The notes beneath the pieces are model-generated. The model was given only the letters and a program-made list of their open reading frames with translations, had not been told where the DNA came from and made no database searches. Positions 23,323 through 31,350 of a DNA stretch of 44,523 nt are shown here, piece after piece (positions within the stretch are counted from its first letter, which is position 1; the number at the start of each line of letters is the position of its first letter). The DNA lies in the IMG/VR virus record IMGVR_UViG_3300033155_000819, positions 1-44,523 of that record. One strand, 5' to 3'. The DNA is from a virus. The position numbers were made by a program, and so were the translations under genes.

Positions 23323-23639
23323 GTCTGTTTCTCCTTCACCATCTCAAGTTCAATCCATTCCTCAATATCATCCTCATATTTTAACAGATTGATAGGCCGA
23401 TAGCAAGGGCAAGTTGAATCAAAAGGGAAAAGAACTGAAAATTCATATTTCAATGCTGATTGTCCACTTTGATCCCAAGGACGAACGCTGTACATAATTC
23501 CCATATTAATTTCATCAGAATCCACCCTTTGTATTTGTCTTGGTGTGATTGTTTGTGGTATCCTGTGGATATAAGCGCAGCCAATAAATCCAGGTTGGTC
23601 ACACTTTCTAGCCTCCACACAATACGCACAAATCTCCAT
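23316..23639 (-). CDS. Cys-rich hypothetical protein
   Basis: A 107-residue protein with CAYCVEARKC near the start, CAYIH, and CPCYRP near residue 80, suggesting a metal site. Acidic C-terminus. It overlaps the start of the next gene by 7 bp. No family recognised. Confidence 0.55.
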   Translation of the reverse strand: MEICAYCVEARKCDQPGFIGCAYIHRIPQTITPRQIQRVDSDEINMGIMYSVRPWDQSGQSALKYEFSVLFPFDSTCPCYRPINLLKYEDDIEEWIELEMVKEKQTW

Positions 23640-23640
23640 A

Positions 23641-24090
23641 TTAAAAGTTGCCTGCAGCTACCTGATAAACCAGCAAGCCACGATCTCTCCACATATCCAC
23701 AACTGCCTGACGGTCTTCAAATATACCCACAACCCGTAAGGCATCTTCTTCAGACAGCATTTCACTTTTGACCATGATGTCTGCTCTCTGATCCTTGTCA
23801 GGTCTCATATGAAGTGAATGGTAGGGAAGGTCATTCCAAAACAACCACTGTTCTGTATAGGCTCTGAACTGTTCTGAGCGTCCTGTGCAGACTCTAATTT
23901 CGTGCTTGCCAGTAGACCAGAACATTCTCATAATGGCGCAGGTGGCTTCTAACGTGGTGTCATTCACCATTTCGTCATTGAAAGCTGCCCAGTTACGATC
24001 AGCACGATCCTCATGTTCTACGTGGTGGACCCTATGCTGTACATTAGCCAAAGTCCCATCTACGTCAAATATAACAATATTTTTTCTCAT
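23641..24090 (-). CDS. HAD-type phosphatase (polynucleotide 3'-phosphatase-like)
   Basis: A 149-residue HAD protein: FDVDGTLANVQHRVHHV at the start (motif I), RVCTGRSEQFRAYTEQWL in the middle (motif II) and VVGIFEDRQAVVDMWRD near the end (motif III). The same layout occurs in the phosphatase half of T4 polynucleotide kinase and in related stand-alone phage enzymes. The start is ATG 24090; the longer TTG start lies within the promoter. No ribosome site is visible, and the promoter predicts a transcript beginning at or near this ATG, so the mRNA may be leaderless. Confidence 0.75.
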   Translation of the reverse strand: MRKNIVIFDVDGTLANVQHRVHHVEHEDRADRNWAAFNDEMVNDTTLEATCAIMRMFWSTGKHEIRVCTGRSEQFRAYTEQWLFWNDLPYHSLHMRPDKDQRADIMVKSEMLSEEDALRVVGIFEDRQAVVDMWRDRGLLVYQVAAGNF

Positions 24091-24096
24091 ACCATA

Positions 24097-24124
24097 AGTA
24101 TAGTTCAATAAGGCCTAATGTCAA
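24097..24124 (-). promoter_or_regulatory. Sigma70-type promoter, TAYGGTAT family
   Basis: TTGACA at 24124-24119 and TATACT at 24102-24097 with a 16-bp spacer, followed by TATGGTAT. Same spacer and downstream block as the promoters at 19457, 36572 and 39229. It drives the HAD gene at 24090. Confidence 0.75.
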
Positions 24125-24128
24125 GGTA

Positions 24129-24698
24129 CTAGAGCATTTTATTTGCAAGTAATTTTGCGAGCCCTATATCCACATTTTCATAAAGGAATTCTAAACTGTC
24201 ATTATTTTCAATGACAAAATCATCAGGTTCAATCTTGACCCCATCCTCTGACGAGTGTGCTGATACTTCTTGGATACCATTGCGCCAAACGTGAACCAAC
24301 AAACCACCGTTATCTCTAATCCAAGTTGCTTCATTTTCAAAGCGTACATCCGTTAAAACCATTCCACGTTCGCCGTCATTTTGTTCTCTTGCATTTTCAA
24401 GTGCTCGTGTTCCACGCTTCACCCAAATATCTTTATCAAATAAATCACGACCACCTTCAGTTCCTAACATTTGAGCCATTTGCCTCGGCGAGTATCCCCA
24501 AAAAGGAATTACTTCTTCTTTAAACTCGTCGTTATAAAAATGATCAATAGGAACTCCAAACATTTCTGCACAAGCTCTTTTCAACGGATCTGCAAATCCG
24601 TATCTTGTAAAATTGTGTTGCTTGATTAAGTAATCGCCTGCGGTATCTTTTCCGCAACGAGCCTTACCAGTGAATCCTATTAAGTGGAAGTCTTGCAT
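24129..24698 (-). CDS. Deoxynucleoside monophosphate kinase (T4 gp1-like)
   Basis: A 189-residue kinase that phosphorylates dNMPs for phage DNA synthesis. P-loop GFTGKARCGKDTAG (8-21), FADPLKRACAEMFG and YSPRQMAQMLGTEGGR are typical of dNMP kinases, followed by a Walker B-like MVLTDVRFENEA. T4 gp1 is 241 residues, so this is a compact form. It fits beside polymerase and nucleotide-metabolism genes. Confidence 0.88.
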   Translation of the reverse strand: MQDFHLIGFTGKARCGKDTAGDYLIKQHNFTRYGFADPLKRACAEMFGVPIDHFYNDEFKEEVIPFWGYSPRQMAQMLGTEGGRDLFDKDIWVKRGTRALENAREQNDGERGMVLTDVRFENEATWIRDNGGLLVHVWRNGIQEVSAHSSEDGVKIEPDDFVIENNDSLEFLYENVDIGLAKLLANKML

Positions 24699-24702
24699 TG
24701 TT

Positions 24703-25197
24703 CTACCATCCTGTTATTTGATTAAGTTTATTTTTTAGATTGAACAACCATCCTGCGAACTCATGAACCTTTTTATGAAGTCCTGCATTAAAGAACCTTC
24801 TCCAGAAGTATCCTCTAATGATTGAAAGTGCTGGGAAGATTGCAGTTATTAAAATGTTATCTATTGGCGATGCTTCAAATCCGTAAAAAGGATTTATAAC
24901 ATATGTCAATAAGAACACTGAGATGATTAAGCCGCTGCCCATGTTGGCGCATTGTTCTAGGAACGACTGTAATTTTGTTTGGTGAGGGAATAGGTCATTG
25001 AAATACCTGCGCCACAAATAAGAGCGGATGATTGATATAACAGTGAAGAACATTGTTATGTTAAAGTTATCCGCTGGTGTTACATCATATTCCCATATAG
25101 GAAGGACTATCCATTGCCACGCCGCCCAAGCGATCATAAACCCCGTTACAATATTAACACCAGTCTCTAGCCAGGATTCTAATTTACTTTGTTTCAT
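24703..25197 (-). CDS. Membrane protein with a tandem DUF7220-like repeat
   Basis: A 164-residue integral membrane protein made of two similar halves. Each has 'K-x-S-x-L/x-E', a hydrophobic span, a 'DN' pair and 'FTVISIIRSYLWRRYFN' or its copy 'FPALSIIRGYFWRRFFN'. Single-copy relatives in phages are about 70-80 residues, so this looks like an internal duplication with four transmembrane segments. ATG 25197 is chosen over a TTG four codons earlier; no strong ribosome site is visible, so coupling to the overlapping upstream gene is likely. Confidence 0.65.
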   Translation of the reverse strand: MKQSKLESWLETGVNIVTGFMIAWAAWQWIVLPIWEYDVTPADNFNITMFFTVISIIRSYLWRRYFNDLFPHQTKLQSFLEQCANMGSGLIISVFLLTYVINPFYGFEASPIDNILITAIFPALSIIRGYFWRRFFNAGLHKKVHEFAGWLFNLKNKLNQITGW

Positions 25198-25486
25198 TAA
25201 GATACACAATTGACATAAGAAGTAAGTTTTGAATGTTATTATCTTTAACAGTTGCTAGATCCTCTTTATTAAGGATGATAGCTCTTTGAGTCATATGAAC
25301 AGTCGTGTTTCTAAGGTTTTGATTTGTTTCCCATCTATATTGAGGGCCGCGTGTTACTCCTAATGAACCGTTTACATTTAGCTTTTTAACAACGGCGATA
25401 TTGTTCCAAATAGAACTTGACTGTCTACCAGGGTAGGATATAATATCTCCTACTCTTATTTCTCTTTTGAATTGATCTAATGCCAT
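25184..25486 (-). CDS. Hypothetical protein
   Basis: A 100-residue basic, beta-rich protein (FKREIRVGDIISYPGRQ..., then VVKKLNVNGSLGV). The opening resembles small SH3-like barrels with a 'VGDxIxYPxR' turn found in phage hypotheticals. Function unknown. Lies 2 bp after queC and overlaps the membrane gene by 14 bp. Confidence 0.55.
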   Translation of the reverse strand: MALDQFKREIRVGDIISYPGRQSSSIWNNIAVVKKLNVNGSLGVTRGPQYRWETNQNLRNTTVHMTQRAIILNKEDLATVKDNNIQNLLLMSIVYLNETK

Positions 25487-25488
25487 GA

Positions 25489-26322
25489 TTAACTCCCACT
25501 GTCGATTATTAAATTATCATAGGCTTTAAATATTCCTTCAAAGCCTGCTCTCTTTAAAGCATTATGAGTTTCGATCAATCTTTTATATGAATAACGAGGT
25601 TCTTCAATTCCTGCGTTTGCTACACGTCTCATATCCATACACACCCATTGGGCGTATTCATTATCTCTATATGGGTGTGTGACATAATCTTCTTCGTCAA
25701 TTCCATTGTTAGTCATTGCAATCCAACGTTTGAAACATGTAGAACATTGCCCGCAATTGTGGTGTTCTTCATGGTAACAAGTAGAGGTAGACACCAACTC
25801 TTGCACTGTGATACCTAAATCATTCAATGCAATACGAACAATATCCGATTTAGTAAAGTCCTTGAATGGTGTTTCCACAACAGTTTCAAAACGCTTGCTC
25901 TTAAATATATACGAGAATATTGAAGAACACATATGCATAAACTCTGGGTGTTTATCTCTAACTGCCGTTGGGTTCATTTCAGTTTCTAAGCTTGCCAGCC
26001 AAATAACATCACCCACAACTCCACCATAAAATAACATTAACAAGTTCCTACCATAAATCTCTTGTTGTTCTAATGTTGGTACATTATCAAGATCTTCTGT
26101 GGCAAGGTCAGCATTAATGATTTTTAAATTTTTAATATTACCGAACAGCTTATCAATAGCAGCATCTTCTTTGTCTTGATAAGGGCTACCATATCGAACA
26201 TATACAGGAATAACTTCTGTATATTCTTCATCGGCAAAAGCAGTTAAAGCATATTCATATGCAATGAAACTATCTAAGCCACCTGAAACCATTACAGCAA
26301 CTTTCTTTCTTTTAGGTATCAC
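25489..26322 (-). CDS. queC: 7-cyano-7-deazaguanine (preQ0) synthase
   Basis: A 277-residue QueC: converts 7-carboxy-7-deazaguanine to preQ0 using ATP and ammonia. The ATP pyrophosphatase loop SGGLDS is at residues 13-18; TSTCYHEEHHNCGQCSTC near 180-197 holds the zinc-binding Cys set of QueC. It is longer than the typical bacterial enzyme (about 230). The start is taken as GTG at 26322, which overlaps the upstream TGA (GTGA) with AGGAG 7 bases before; ATG at 26328 lies only one base from that site. Last step of the preQ0 pathway encoded here. Confidence 0.9.
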   Translation of the reverse strand: MIPKRKKVAVMVSGGLDSFIAYEYALTAFADEEYTEVIPVYVRYGSPYQDKEDAAIDKLFGNIKNLKIINADLATEDLDNVPTLEQQEIYGRNLLMLFYGGVVGDVIWLASLETEMNPTAVRDKHPEFMHMCSSIFSYIFKSKRFETVVETPFKDFTKSDIVRIALNDLGITVQELVSTSTCYHEEHHNCGQCSTCFKRWIAMTNNGIDEEDYVTHPYRDNEYAQWVCMDMRRVANAGIEEPRYSYKRLIETHNALKRAGFEGIFKAYDNLIIDSGS

Positions 26323-26885
26323 GGACATTCTCCTACGGCCCATATCTCTGGGTAGTTCGCATCCAATGTATTAACAGTTATAATTTTTGGGATAAGGCCT
26401 GCCTTCCTCATATTATCTTCAATACTGAATCTACTAAACAATGAAATATGACCAATCTCTTTATCGAAAGGATTATGTCCATTGTCATACTCGCCATTAG
26501 GAACGGCAATAATAACTCGACCATGTGAAGGATTAAGGAATTCCTTCTTAATAATATTCAAAGTATATACAGGATCTTTTAAATGTTCCATCACATGTGA
26601 AAGGTATACGGTGCTGTACTTACGTTCTGGTGTATTGCCAAAATTGTTTAGGTCAATTTTCTGAATTGATTCGTGTGTTGGGAAGTAATCATACAAATCT
26701 ATTGACTTGAATTTATTATGCATACGGGAAAGTTCGTCTGCGATGAAACCATTACCACAACCTAAGTCTGCAATAGGACCGCAAGTTTTATATAGGTTTA
26801 TAAACTTAACAAATTCAAATACTCTATCCTTTACTTCTTTTGGATAAGGTTCGTGGTTAATTTGTTCCCATATTTCATTTCCCAT
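26319..26885 (-). CDS. SAM-dependent methyltransferase
   Basis: A 188-residue class I methyltransferase. Motif I is IADLGCGNGFIADELS, the acidic residue after the second strand is KSIDLYD, and YSTVYLSHVMEHLKDP is the motif IV region typical of Methyltransf_11/23 types; VIIAVPNGEYDNGHNP follows. The start is the ATG at 26885 within the overlap with the preceding gene (GGGAG 8 bases upstream). It sits between the HAD-PRTase and queC, so it may act on the deazaguanine product or an intermediate; that is inferred from position only. Confidence 0.8.
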   Translation of the reverse strand: MGNEIWEQINHEPYPKEVKDRVFEFVKFINLYKTCGPIADLGCGNGFIADELSRMHNKFKSIDLYDYFPTHESIQKIDLNNFGNTPERKYSTVYLSHVMEHLKDPVYTLNIIKKEFLNPSHGRVIIAVPNGEYDNGHNPFDKEIGHISLFSRFSIEDNMRKAGLIPKIITVNTLDANYPEIWAVGECP

Positions 26886-27858
26886 ATTGGTCGCTCCCAT
26901 CTCTATGTAAGCCACGATCCCCAATCACAACTTTCTCGCTGTCTTCATAAGGGAACACAACCCAGTTTTTAGAAGTATAGCCAAAGTATTTAAACTCGTC
27001 CTTCGGCTCATATGAATCGTCAATTAGGATTGGACAAAATTCCCAATCAATAATATGCTTGACGCCTTCGTACTCTACACCTTCGGCAGTCATTTCGTTT
27101 GTTATTGACTCATTGAACATTCTGAAAAAGTCTTTTATTTCAGCATATGTTCTGCCTTGAGCAACCAAATCCTCCACAAGTAAAAGCCTTGTGTCTTCGG
27201 TAATATCGTTGTTAAGTGCAAGCTGATAAGGTTTTGGCAGGAACATACCTACATCAAGGTTTAATTCCTTTGCAAAAATATGTGCCGCTGTAAGCCCACC
27301 TCTTGTTACTGCTACAATCTCAGTAAAAGGTTTTTCTTCTTCGCGTTTAATCTTATCAGTGATTGAACAGCAAATATTCTTTAAATCTTTATATTCTAGA
27401 AATTCTACTTCATTGTTTATTGCGTTTACTACCAATGTCTCAAAATGTAATATTGAACAAGTATTTCTAACATTATCTTGCAAATACTTAACCTGTTCTA
27501 TATCACTTTCAATATAAACATCAATAAGTGTATCTTCATTTAAAACTTCTGCTTTATACTTTGCGGCACCTAACGTATGTTTGGCTATATCAAAGTTCTC
27601 AATCCACGGGCGATCATGATAAATATCTATTGGTAAATTATCGCTCAAGTTTTGGTGTATCCAAAACAAAGTTTCTGTTTCATCAAGCTTAGGTCTACCT
27701 GTTATAATAGCATAACGTTTATTAGGAACAAATAATCTAAGCATGTTCCTAATCCTGAAATTCAGAACAGTAGTTAAATCACAAGCCGCATCTTTATCCG
27801 TTCCAACATGATTGTCGGATAATAACACGCCGTCTAAATCAAAGGCCATATGTGCCAT
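26875..27858 (-). CDS. HAD hydrolase fused to a phosphoribosyltransferase
   Basis: A 327-residue fusion. Residues 1-150 are HAD-like: AFDLDGVLLSDN with the nucleophile Asp, and AIITGRPKLDETE. Residues 175-327 are a type I phosphoribosyltransferase: VAVTRGGLTAAHIFAKEL, then the PRPP motif LLLVEDLVAQGRTY, closest in style to xanthine-guanine PRTases. Such an enzyme would turn a free purine base and PRPP into a nucleotide. It overlaps dpdA by one base (TAATG). In this operon it could recycle guanine released by base exchange. Confidence 0.8.
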   Translation of the reverse strand: MAHMAFDLDGVLLSDNHVGTDKDAACDLTTVLNFRIRNMLRLFVPNKRYAIITGRPKLDETETLFWIHQNLSDNLPIDIYHDRPWIENFDIAKHTLGAAKYKAEVLNEDTLIDVYIESDIEQVKYLQDNVRNTCSILHFETLVVNAINNEVEFLEYKDLKNICCSITDKIKREEEKPFTEIVAVTRGGLTAAHIFAKELNLDVGMFLPKPYQLALNNDITEDTRLLLVEDLVAQGRTYAEIKDFFRMFNESITNEMTAEGVEYEGVKHIIDWEFCPILIDDSYEPKDEFKYFGYTSKNWVVFPYEDSEKVVIGDRGLHRDGSDQYGK

Positions 27859-29111
27859 TACACTCTATCCTCATCTAACATTGTTTCTTTTTCTACATAA
27901 TCAGGCATGAATTGATTTAAAGTTGGTGGTGGAGTTTCAACATTTCTATCTTCAAATTTCATATTCATAATCCTTGCACCTGACTTAGGATTAGCAAATG
28001 CTTCTTTGATTGCACAAATGTTTCTCCACATCTTAGCGGGTAATGCAGTTTGTAAAAACGGGTCTACGTTATAAACATTACCTTCTTTATCTGTTGCTGG
28101 TTGTACGCTGCCGAAGTGTAACAAGTTCTCAATTGATCTTTTATATGAAAGCATCTGGTAGAGATTATGCATTGCGCCTAACATGTAAAAAGTCATAGAG
28201 TTCTCAAAAAATTCATGTACGTCTGTAACTGGTGAACACAAAGGACATTCACAGGGGATCTTTGTACCTTTAGGAACGTGTGACCAATCATACCTATTTG
28301 AAAGTCTGATATTAACCATGCCGTCGAACTTCTTATAAAGGAACCAGTTACCAAAAGCAAATGACCTTTGGAAGTAAGAACTATCATATGTTAATTGTGT
28401 TTTGAATCCAAGCTTCTGTAATTCATCTTGAATAACCGCAAAGTAAACCATTGAGGCGCATGATGATACACCAAAGATATGATGAATCTTTGAGTTTTCC
28501 ATTAAGCCTTTATTTATTAATTCAAGTATGACTCCAACGATGTTTGACATATGACCTCGGTGACCACCGTGTGCCCAACCATCTAAAGGAATTTGAGCCA
28601 TTTTATCGATCCATGTACTCAGTTCTTTTGTATTTCTACCTTGTACAACATTCAATATTAATTTCTTATCATCGCCTGGACGTTCTGTTGCGTAGTATTC
28701 AGCAGACTTAAATGACAAGTCCAAGTGTTTATCATAATCACAATTAGGAATTAATGGTCTATCAAGTATTGGGAAAACGTTTCCGTTGTTATTAGACCAT
28801 TTATATGCAAGCTGATCATTCCAATCTTTCTCTTTGATTGCTCCTGAGGCGAGTGAGTAACCACCTGAGTCAATAAAAATAAATTGTTTGTCGTCGATAC
28901 CAAGATGCTCTCGGATGTTTTCAGTTTTCTTAAACAAGTGGGAAGCTGATATTAAAACAAACGGATGATGAAAATATGCATCACTGTCTTGGTTGAAAAA
29001 CCTGAAAGACTTTGTGATATTGTCTGAATGGTTTAGAAAATCTTCATCTGAGTTTGCAGCTAGGTAGCCTGTAGTTGCCGTTGATATAGCTGGTAAGAAT
29101 TGCGCCTTCAT
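27858..29111 (-). CDS. dpdA: DpdA-like 7-deazaguanine DNA transglycosylase (TGT family)
   Basis: A 417-residue protein of the tRNA-guanine transglycosylase superfamily. FIFIDSGGYSLASG around residue 81 holds the catalytic Asp (D81), LNVVQGRN and GWAHGGHRGHMS form the barrel binding loops, and IPCECPLCSP near 287 is the zinc site. The length and its link to QueC/D/E and FolE indicate a phage DpdA, which replaces guanine in DNA with a 7-deazaguanine, giving resistance to restriction. Single-stranded tRNA substrate is the alternative, but phage context favours DNA. Its ATG overlaps the folE stop (ATGA). Confidence 0.85.
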   Translation of the reverse strand: MKAQFLPAISTATTGYLAANSDEDFLNHSDNITKSFRFFNQDSDAYFHHPFVLISASHLFKKTENIREHLGIDDKQFIFIDSGGYSLASGAIKEKDWNDQLAYKWSNNNGNVFPILDRPLIPNCDYDKHLDLSFKSAEYYATERPGDDKKLILNVVQGRNTKELSTWIDKMAQIPLDGWAHGGHRGHMSNIVGVILELINKGLMENSKIHHIFGVSSCASMVYFAVIQDELQKLGFKTQLTYDSSYFQRSFAFGNWFLYKKFDGMVNIRLSNRYDWSHVPKGTKIPCECPLCSPVTDVHEFFENSMTFYMLGAMHNLYQMLSYKRSIENLLHFGSVQPATDKEGNVYNVDPFLQTALPAKMWRNICAIKEAFANPKSGARIMNMKFEDRNVETPPPTLNQFMPDYVEKETMLDEDRV

Positions 29112-29743
29112 GAATTAAACCCTTTCATTCCTGATAATAATGATAAAAATTCCTGTTTCATATGTACGTTCTTCAAAAACGTTCCTCGCATTACTGAGGT
29201 TGTCATATCACTCTCATGTTCTTTAAAGCCACGATGAGTTAGACACATATGTTCTGCTTTAACAATAACAGCTATTCCTTGTGCTTGTGTTTGCTCTTCA
29301 ATAAGGTCGGCTATTTGTACCGTCATTTCTTCTTGAATTTGAGGACGGGATGCAATCCAATCAACAAGCCTATTAAATTTACTCAAGCCAATAACTTTTT
29401 TACCTGGGTAAATACCAATCCAACATTTACCTATAATGTTTTGAAAGTGGTGGGCGCATGTTGACCTGATTGTTATAGGTCCCGTCAAGTAAATTTGATC
29501 ATAATTTCCTGCGTTAGGGAAAGCTGTAACCTTGGGCATTGCTTCATAACGACCTTTAAACGTTTCATGAAGAAACATTTTTGCGACGCGCTTTGCAGTG
29601 TCTTTGGTATTGTGATCGTTTTCAGTATCTATACAAAGTGCTTCTAATAGTTGTTGGACGGCAGCTTCTGTATTTTGTTCTATTTGAACCATATCCCCAC
29701 TTGACACAACTTTATTTTTATTACTAACCCATTTATCTATCAT
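29108..29743 (-). CDS. folE: GTP cyclohydrolase I
   Basis: A 211-residue FolE: converts GTP to dihydroneopterin triphosphate, the first step to preQ0. STCAHHFQNIIGKCWIGI (zinc Cys and the HH pair) and AEHMCLTHRGFKEHES (second zinc Cys and catalytic region) are conserved. It is about the usual length. It heads the dpdA block with a 55-bp leader holding an extended -10 promoter. Confidence 0.92.
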   Translation of the reverse strand: MIDKWVSNKNKVVSSGDMVQIEQNTEAAVQQLLEALCIDTENDHNTKDTAKRVAKMFLHETFKGRYEAMPKVTAFPNAGNYDQIYLTGPITIRSTCAHHFQNIIGKCWIGIYPGKKVIGLSKFNRLVDWIASRPQIQEEMTVQIADLIEEQTQAQGIAVIVKAEHMCLTHRGFKEHESDMTTSVMRGTFLKNVHMKQEFLSLLSGMKGFNS

Positions 29744-29766
29744 TCAACACTCCCATTGTTCTACAT

Positions 29767-29775
29767 ATTATAGCA
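29767..29775 (-). promoter_or_regulatory. Possible extended -10 promoter for folE
   Basis: TGCTATAAT on the minus strand (TGnTATAAT), 24 bases before the folE ATG. No convincing -35 is seen at 16-18 bp, so it would depend on the extended -10. Confidence 0.45.
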
Positions 29776-29798
29776 CATTATTATAATAATTGATACTT

Positions 29799-30473
29799 CT
29801 ATTTTCTTGTTGAAACTTTACTCCAATCACCATCAAAAATCTCATGAGCAAATCCCACATCAACCGCTTCTTGAGCGGTCAAGTAGACTTCTTCTTTATC
29901 ATTCATTTGTTTTGATACCCAATTTCTGATCCACTTCACAGATTTATCTCTATATTTTCCATGCTCAGAGTTTTTCAAAATATCTACATAAACATCTACC
30001 ATCTCTTTAGACGTTCTCTCCAACTCTTTCATTTCTACTCTGGCTTGTTTGACTGTTCCATTTATTGCGAAAGTTCCTTCATGAAACATAAAAGTAGAGT
30101 GTGGCATCATTACTCGTTTATCACAAGCAAGGAAAACCAATGAAGTCATAGAACGAGCGTGAGTGTAATTTAATCCTGTGATATAATTTGGACACGTTTT
30201 AATTATATCATACATTGCCATTCCTTCTTCCCACATTCCTCCACAGGATTTAAGATGAATTAATATATTCTCATTCCCGGTTTTTCCCATAATCAAATTC
30301 ATATTTTTAATAAACCTAGCTGACATTAAATACTCTACACCAGGTTCAGTTTGTTCTTCATTCACATATCTTTCATCACCGTAGACGTGTATTTCGTTTC
30401 CGTCCATGTCCAATCCATATTCATGAACAAAATAAATATGATCATCTATTCTAAATCTCTTATCTAACGGCAT
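29799..30473 (-). CDS. ClpP-like serine protease
   Basis: A 224-residue ClpP-fold protein. The nucleophile Ser is in THARSMTSLVFLACDKRVM (S108), the His in STFMFHEG (H131), and the oxyanion strand is HLKSCGGMWEEGMAMYD. The start is the ATG at 30473, with GGGGA 7 bases upstream; a longer start lies inside queE. Many T4-like phages from marine hosts encode such ClpP-like proteins. It sits between queE and folE, but no link to deazaguanine chemistry is known. Target unknown. Confidence 0.8.
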   Translation of the reverse strand: MPLDKRFRIDDHIYFVHEYGLDMDGNEIHVYGDERYVNEEQTEPGVEYLMSARFIKNMNLIMGKTGNENILIHLKSCGGMWEEGMAMYDIIKTCPNYITGLNYTHARSMTSLVFLACDKRVMMPHSTFMFHEGTFAINGTVKQARVEMKELERTSKEMVDVYVDILKNSEHGKYRDKSVKWIRNWVSKQMNDKEEVYLTAQEAVDVGFAHEIFDGDWSKVSTRK

Positions 30474-30474
30474 A

Positions 30475-31350
30475 CTAAGTTCCCCATTTATTCCCAAATA
30501 TATTTACATGCAGTCTTGGTGAATAACGTAGACCACATTCAAGCGCAAGTTCTGCAACAGAGGTTTCTGTTAATGATAAACCTTCTTGTGTTGCTCCCTC
30601 TGGCATTATATAGACAATGTTGGTATGAATACCCACATCTTCATAATCACCTAATGCATGTATAATCTCTTTTATATTATCTCTTTCTCTTACAACAAAT
30701 TTAAAATAAATTATATCGTTTTGTTTCATTGATTGTTGTATTGAAAGCACTGCCCTAGGATTTATAGCTGCTCCATATTTCTCACCTGATATTGAAAGCT
30801 TAGGTGATATTGACCACGTTACTCTCAAACCTTGTTGCCTATAAAGCCACGTTCTAAATTCGTCAGTTAATTGTTGTGTTCCATTTGTTTCAAATGTAAT
30901 ATCTCGTAAGTATCTAAACTCTGGCTGTTCTAACAATTCAATAAATTTCTTTTGATTACCTTTTAATAGTGGCTCTCCACCTGTAACTACAAGATGTATA
31001 AAATGCCCTGTTTCTCTAACGGTCCATTCATCTTGCATTGGAGTTAATGCTGCAATCTTCTTAGCAAGGTCAGCCATAGTGTCCATTGGAGCCAAGTGTG
31101 CATACTTCTTTGCCCACGAAGCAGATGAATCACAACCAACATTAAACACAGGTAATTCGTTAATATTATTTATCGTTGTAATATCGAACTTGTTATGCGG
31201 CATATCTTCTTCAGGTAAGTAAGGTTTAGTTTGACCAAAACCTTTACACTCAAAGTTACACGCGAAAGTTCGTAAGAACACGGAAGGGACACCTATATGG
31301 TATCCCTCGCCCTGCATACTGTAAAATATTTCAGAGTATTTTAATTTCAA
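30475..31350 (-). CDS. queE: 7-carboxy-7-deazaguanine synthase (radical SAM)
   Basis: A 291-residue QueE. SEIFYSMQGEG at the start, FLRTFACNFECKGFGQ with two cluster Cys (C31, C35) and VGCDSSASW (C73) later; VTGGEPLLK and FETNGTQQL are the substrate and SAM motifs. The third cluster Cys is separated from the others by a 37-residue insertion, which I recall from other phage QueE proteins. The start is a TTG at 31350, overlapping the queD stop as TTGA with GGAG upstream; the longer start would add 21 residues from within queD. Confidence 0.88.
   Translation of the reverse strand: MKLKYSEIFYSMQGEGYHIGVPSVFLRTFACNFECKGFGQTKPYLPEEDMPHNKFDITTINNINELPVFNVGCDSSASWAKKYAHLAPMDTMADLAKKIAALTPMQDEWTVRETGHFIHLVVTGGEPLLKGNQKKFIELLEQPEFRYLRDITFETNGTQQLTDEFRTWLYRQQGLRVTWSISPKLSISGEKYGAAINPRAVLSIQQSMKQNDIIYFKFVVRERDNIKEIIHALGDYEDVGIHTNIVYIMPEGATQEGLSLTETSVAELALECGLRYSPRLHVNIFGNKWGT

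Noticed and set aside
29773-29795. AT palindrome upstream of folE as an operator
   Set aside because: The TTATTATAATAA symmetry is of low complexity and expected in AT-rich DNA; no second copy seen.
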